NCBI GenBank assembly: GCA_048594975.1
Contig: JBMDXQ010000021.1
Coordinates: forward strand, 1-34,273
Reading direction: 5' to 3'
DNA from: JBMDXB01 sp048594975
GTDB lineage: Bacteria; Acidobacteriota; Vicinamibacteria; Vicinamibacterales; 2-12-FULL-66-21
DNA: 34,273 bases
Below the pieces are notes generated by a model. The model was not told where the DNA came from, made no database searches, and worked only from the letters and a program-made list of their open reading frames with translations. Of this stretch, positions 31,417-34,273 are shown piece after piece (within the stretch, counting starts at the first letter, position 1; every line of letters begins with the position of its first letter). Both the position numbers and the translations under genes were made by a program.

Positions 31417-33886
31417 CGGTCTCGCGCTCGATGTGCGCGCCGCGCTTCGCGGACTCCTCGCGTCACGCGCGGTCTCGTTGACGGCCGTGCTCACGCTCGC
31501 GGTCGCGATGGGCGCGATGATCGCGATCGTTTCCGTGGTGAACGGTCTCGTGCTCCGGCCGCTGCCCGTCAGGGACCCGCAGCGCCTCGTCACGGTCACG
31601 TCCGAAACCGCCCTCCGCTTCGGCTTTCAGGCTGGCGCCGGATGGAGCTACGAAATGTGGGACCAGTTCCGGCAGCGCGCCGACGCGTTCGATGGCGCAT
31701 TTGCCTGGACGATCCACACGCTGGACCTGTCGCAAGCGGGTGAGATGCAACCCGTCGAGGTGCTGTTCGCGAGCGGCGACTTCTTCAGCACGCTCGGCGT
31801 CGGCGCGATTGTCGGCCGGACGTTCACGGCGGCCGACGATGTGCGGGGCGGTGGGCCTGACAGCGCCGTCGCGGTGATCAGTCATGACCTGTGGCAACGC
31901 CGCTTCAATGGCGCTCCGAGCGCCGTGGGTTCGCGACTGTCCGTCGACGGCACGCCTCTGACGATCATCGGCGTCGCTCCGCGGGGGTTCCGCGGTGTGG
32001 ACGTCGGTCGGCCGTTCGATATCGCGATCTCTCTCGGCACCGAACCGCTGATTCGCGGACGCCGGTCGGTGGTTGAAGACCGCAGGATATTGGTGCTGAC
32101 CGTGATGGTGCGACTGAAACGCGGGCAGGGGATCCCGGCGGCAACGGCGACATTGCGGGCCATCCAGCCCCAGATGCTCGGAACCGATGCGCCTCCATTC
32201 GTGAAGGAACCATTCCTTGTCGTTCCTGCGTCAACGGGCATCTCCGATCGATCGCGGCTTCGGCAGCAGTATCAACGCCCGCTGGCCATCCTATCCCTCG
32301 TGGCGGGCATCGTGCTGCTGATCGCCTCCGTGAACATCGGGAGCTTGTTCCTCGCGCGAGCGACGGCACGGCGACAGGAGCTATCTGTGCGGCTCGCCGT
32401 CGGTGCGCCGCGATGGCGGCTCGAGCGGCAACTGTTCGTCGAAGCACTGATGCTCGCAACCATCAGCGCTGTGGTCGGCACCCTCATCGCCGTATGGGCG
32501 AGCCCCGCGCTCGTGGCACACCTTCCGACGGCTGGAGCCCCCGTGGTGGTCGATGTGCCCATCGACTGGCGGGTACTGACATTTACGATCGGCCTAACGG
32601 TGGCCACGGTCGTGCTGGTCGCGACCGCGCCGGCGCTTTACGCGATGCATGTACCGTCGCTAGAGGCGCTGCAGGAGGCAGGACGCAGCGCTGGCGGCCG
32701 ACGCACGGGTCTGCTGTCCAGTGGCGTCATCGTCATACAGGTGGCACTCTCGCTCGTGCTCCTGGCCGCCGCCGGCGTGTTTGCGCGCACGCTCGAGCGA
32801 CTGGCAGGCGTGCCGCTCGGATTCGACCCGAAGGGTGTGCTCGTGATCACCGTGAATGCGACGGGGTCCGATGTCGATCCGGCAGCGCGCCTGCGGCTGT
32901 ACGACCGCATTATCGAGGCCGTGGCTGCCGTGCCGGGCGTCACTCGTGCCGCCGGCTCCATCTGGACACCTGTCGGCGCAGGTGGAGGCGGCTTGTTGAC
33001 CGACGCGCGAGGCAGGCGCGCCGACGTCGGGCGGCAGGTCGCGTTCAACTTCGTGACGCCCGGCTGGTTCGCGACGTACGGGACCGCGTTTCAGACCGGC
33101 CGGGACTTCGACGCGCGCGACAGCACGACTGCGGCGCGCGTGGCGATCGTCAATGAGATGCTCTACCGCAGCCTGCTGCACGATCTCGGCGCTGAGGCCA
33201 GCACGATCGAGGCCGGCCCGTGCCGTCCCGGGGGGTGCACCGTCGTCGGTGTGGTTGCCGATGCCGTGTACGGACGATCGCTGCGCGACCCGTCACCGCC
33301 CACCGTCTATGTGCCGCTGGCGCAATCCGGCGGTCTCGGGCCACCGCATGCTGGGGTGCGTGTGAGCGTCCGCACGAGCGGCGATGGTGCGCACCTGATC
33401 GGCGCCCTGAGGGAAGCGCTGCGCGGCGTCGAACCCGGGCTGACGTTCGCCTTCAGGCCGCTCGACGCCGAGATCGAGGCATCGGTCGCGCAGGAGCGTC
33501 TCCTGGCCGTACTGGCCGGGCTCTTCGGAGCGATCGGGCTGCTGCTCTCGGCCGTGGGACTCTACGGCGTCACGTGGTATGCGGCTTCACGCCGGCGCGG
33601 GGAGGTCGGCATTCGGCTGGCGCTCGGCGCGCAGCCCTCCGCGGTACTGCGGGTGATGCTCACGCGAATCGCCTTGTTCGTCGCAATCGGCACGGTCGTG
33701 GGCGTGTTCGCCTCGCTATGGCTGTCGCGCTTCGTGGCGCCCCTGCTGTACGGCGTCGAGCCGCGCGACGCCGTAACACTTGCGGGATCGGCAGCGACGC
33801 TCGCGTCGGTCGCGGCACTTGCCACATGGCTTCCTGCATGGCGCGCCACGCGCATCGATCCCGCGCGCGTGCTGCGGGAACACTAA
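31409..33886 (+). CDS. MacB-like duplicated ABC transporter permease (acidobacterial orphan type)
   Basis: About 825 residues with two permease units. ALDVRAALRGLLASRAVSLT opens the first helix; the first periplasmic domain has SGDFFSTLGVGAIVGRTF and VDGTPLTIIGVAPRGFRG; helices follow (LVAGIVLLIASVNIGSLFLA, RLAVGAPRWRLERQLFVEAL), and the second half closes with RGEVGIRLALGAQPSAVLRV and TWLPAWRATRIDPARVL. No ATPase is encoded nearby. TTG at 31409 is preferred: GGAG lies 6 bases upstream and it overlaps the previous stop by 8 bp. The longer frame from ATG 31316 would overlap the preceding gene by 100 bp with unconserved sequence. Confidence 0.87.
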   Translation: MGSGLALDVRAALRGLLASRAVSLTAVLTLAVAMGAMIAIVSVVNGLVLRPLPVRDPQRLVTVTSETALRFGFQAGAGWSYEMWDQFRQRADAFDGAFAWTIHTLDLSQAGEMQPVEVLFASGDFFSTLGVGAIVGRTFTAADDVRGGGPDSAVAVISHDLWQRRFNGAPSAVGSRLSVDGTPLTIIGVAPRGFRGVDVGRPFDIAISLGTEPLIRGRRSVVEDRRILVLTVMVRLKRGQGIPAATATLRAIQPQMLGTDAPPFVKEPFLVVPASTGISDRSRLRQQYQRPLAILSLVAGIVLLIASVNIGSLFLARATARRQELSVRLAVGAPRWRLERQLFVEALMLATISAVVGTLIAVWASPALVAHLPTAGAPVVVDVPIDWRVLTFTIGLTVATVVLVATAPALYAMHVPSLEALQEAGRSAGGRRTGLLSSGVIVIQVALSLVLLAAAGVFARTLERLAGVPLGFDPKGVLVITVNATGSDVDPAARLRLYDRIIEAVAAVPGVTRAAGSIWTPVGAGGGGLLTDARGRRADVGRQVAFNFVTPGWFATYGTAFQTGRDFDARDSTTAARVAIVNEMLYRSLLHDLGAEASTIEAGPCRPGGCTVVGVVADAVYGRSLRDPSPPTVYVPLAQSGGLGPPHAGVRVSVRTSGDGAHLIGALREALRGVEPGLTFAFRPLDAEIEASVAQERLLAVLAGLFGAIGLLLSAVGLYGVTWYAASRRRGEVGIRLALGAQPSAVLRVMLTRIALFVAIGTVVGVFASLWLSRFVAPLLYGVEPRDAVTLAGSAATLASVAALATWLPAWRATRIDPARVLREH

Positions 33887-33981
33887 TCGGACGGATCGAC
33901 GTGGTTTTTTGGCACGTGGGCGCATTTTCGGCGGACCCAGTACTGTCCGAAAACGCCGCAGGCAGGTGACGTAGACTCGAC
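33887..33981. other. Spacer between permease and tRNA-like end
   Basis: No gene. A short ACGTG/CACGT inverted repeat around a T6 run (about 33899-33917) might be a weak terminator for the permease operon. Confidence 0.35.
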
Positions 33982-34019
33982 GCCGGAGGCCGCGAGTTCG
34001 AGTCTCGTTGGCCCCGCCA
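33982..34019 (+). other. tRNA-Asp-like 3' end (probable attachment-site half)
   Basis: GGAGGCCGCGAGTTCGAGTC then TCGTTGGCCCCGCCA has a T-stem GCGAG/CTCGT around the loop TTCGAGT, a TGGCCCC acceptor strand, a G discriminator and an encoded CCA. This closely resembles bacterial tRNA-Asp 3' ends. The anticodon arm and 5' half upstream do not match a tRNA, so only a 3' fragment remains, as left or carried by elements that integrate into the 3' end of tRNA genes. Confidence 0.6.
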
Positions 34020-34044
34020 AATCCCAGCGCTTCCCTTAAAGGGT

Positions 34045-34065
34045 GGGTACACTTTTGGGTACAGT
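34045..34065 (+). repeat. GGGTACA direct repeat beside the tRNA-Asp-like end, 12-bp spacing
   Basis: GGGTACA occurs at 34045 and 34057, 26 bp downstream of the tRNA-like CCA, after a small CCCTT/AAGGG inverted repeat. Paired repeats at this distance from a tRNA 3' end are the usual look of integrase arm-type sites. No gene could be recognised from 34066 to the window end. Confidence 0.6.
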
Positions 34066-34273
34066 CGCGGAGGCGATTCGGTGCGCGTTGTTGTAAGCGA
34101 TTGAAAAGATTGGCTCGCCGCACTGGACGCTTTCCGCAACTGGTTGCAGCTGGGCACGGAAGCCCGCGAAAGGGCATGAAAATCATCGCGTGTGCAGAAT
34201 GGCCGTGCTGGGAGCGGCGAGGTCGAGATTAGCCATGGAGCAAGCGAGGCCGAGCAACTGTTTGATCCGGAGC

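Noticed and set aside
33716..34186. Minus-strand frame with GGANETRTRGLRRR
   Set aside because: It is the antisense of the tRNA-Asp-like 3' end, a well-known source of false proteins.

Overview
The window is GC-rich bacterial DNA that most resembles Acidobacteriota, probably the Vicinamibacteria. The evidence is gene content: two long MacB-like duplicated permeases of the acidobacterial orphan type (one behind a PadR regulator and a small membrane-prefix protein), a large Ser/Thr kinase with RDD membrane domains paired with a sigma factor, amidohydrolase-2 proteins with signal peptides, and methyltransferases with a DVGMGQGRN motif. This assignment is by family resemblance; no phylogenetic marker gene is present.

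Layout. 1-225: 23-bp tandem repeats that look like an IS end, cutting into a partial repeat module. 226-5831: minus-strand oxidoreductase cluster (LuxR-type regulator, FAD monooxygenase, small dimeric-barrel protein, truncated SRPBCC protein, truncated flavoprotein monooxygenase, amidohydrolase). 5832-6025: module A. 6026-11684: minus-strand operon of sigma factor, kinase, a frameshifted HExxH protein and a hydrolase cut off at module A. 11685-11878: module B. 11879-21936: second amidohydrolase, two half-genes facing away from a junction, a PIN toxin-antitoxin pair, a methyltransferase/membrane-protein operon, another methyltransferase, a Met-rich lipoprotein, a broken copB, an IS21-type remnant with an IS110 element inside, and a hydrolase cut off at module C. 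21937-22130: module C. 22131-33886: permease, broken hydrolase, LysR fragment, haloperoxidase-like protein with a methyltransferase, an IS3/IS481-type insertion sequence, and a PadR-prefix-permease unit. 33982-34065: a tRNA-Asp-like 3' end followed by spaced direct repeats.

The most unusual feature is a family of 194-bp modules (A, B and C complete, plus one right-hand part at 142-224). Each begins with the 5' half of tRNA-Ser(GGA), stopping just past the anticodon loop. Each ends in a pair of short direct repeats 11 bp apart, and conserved blocks lie at fixed offsets. They look like attachment sites of tyrosine-recombinase elements, or a tRNA-derived RNA. They separate blocks of cargo, and genes next to A and C are cut at the module edge. 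No integrase gene is visible. Three other paired repeats with 10-12 bp spacing, one of them beside the tRNA-Asp-like end, suggest that several recombinase specificities have acted here.

Many genes are broken: half-genes at junctions, about ten frameshifts, and two Trp-to-amber changes in copB. Some single-base losses in short homopolymers could be sequencing errors, so the frameshifts should be checked before they are treated as biology. The region as a whole reads as an accretion zone of accessory DNA rather than core genome.
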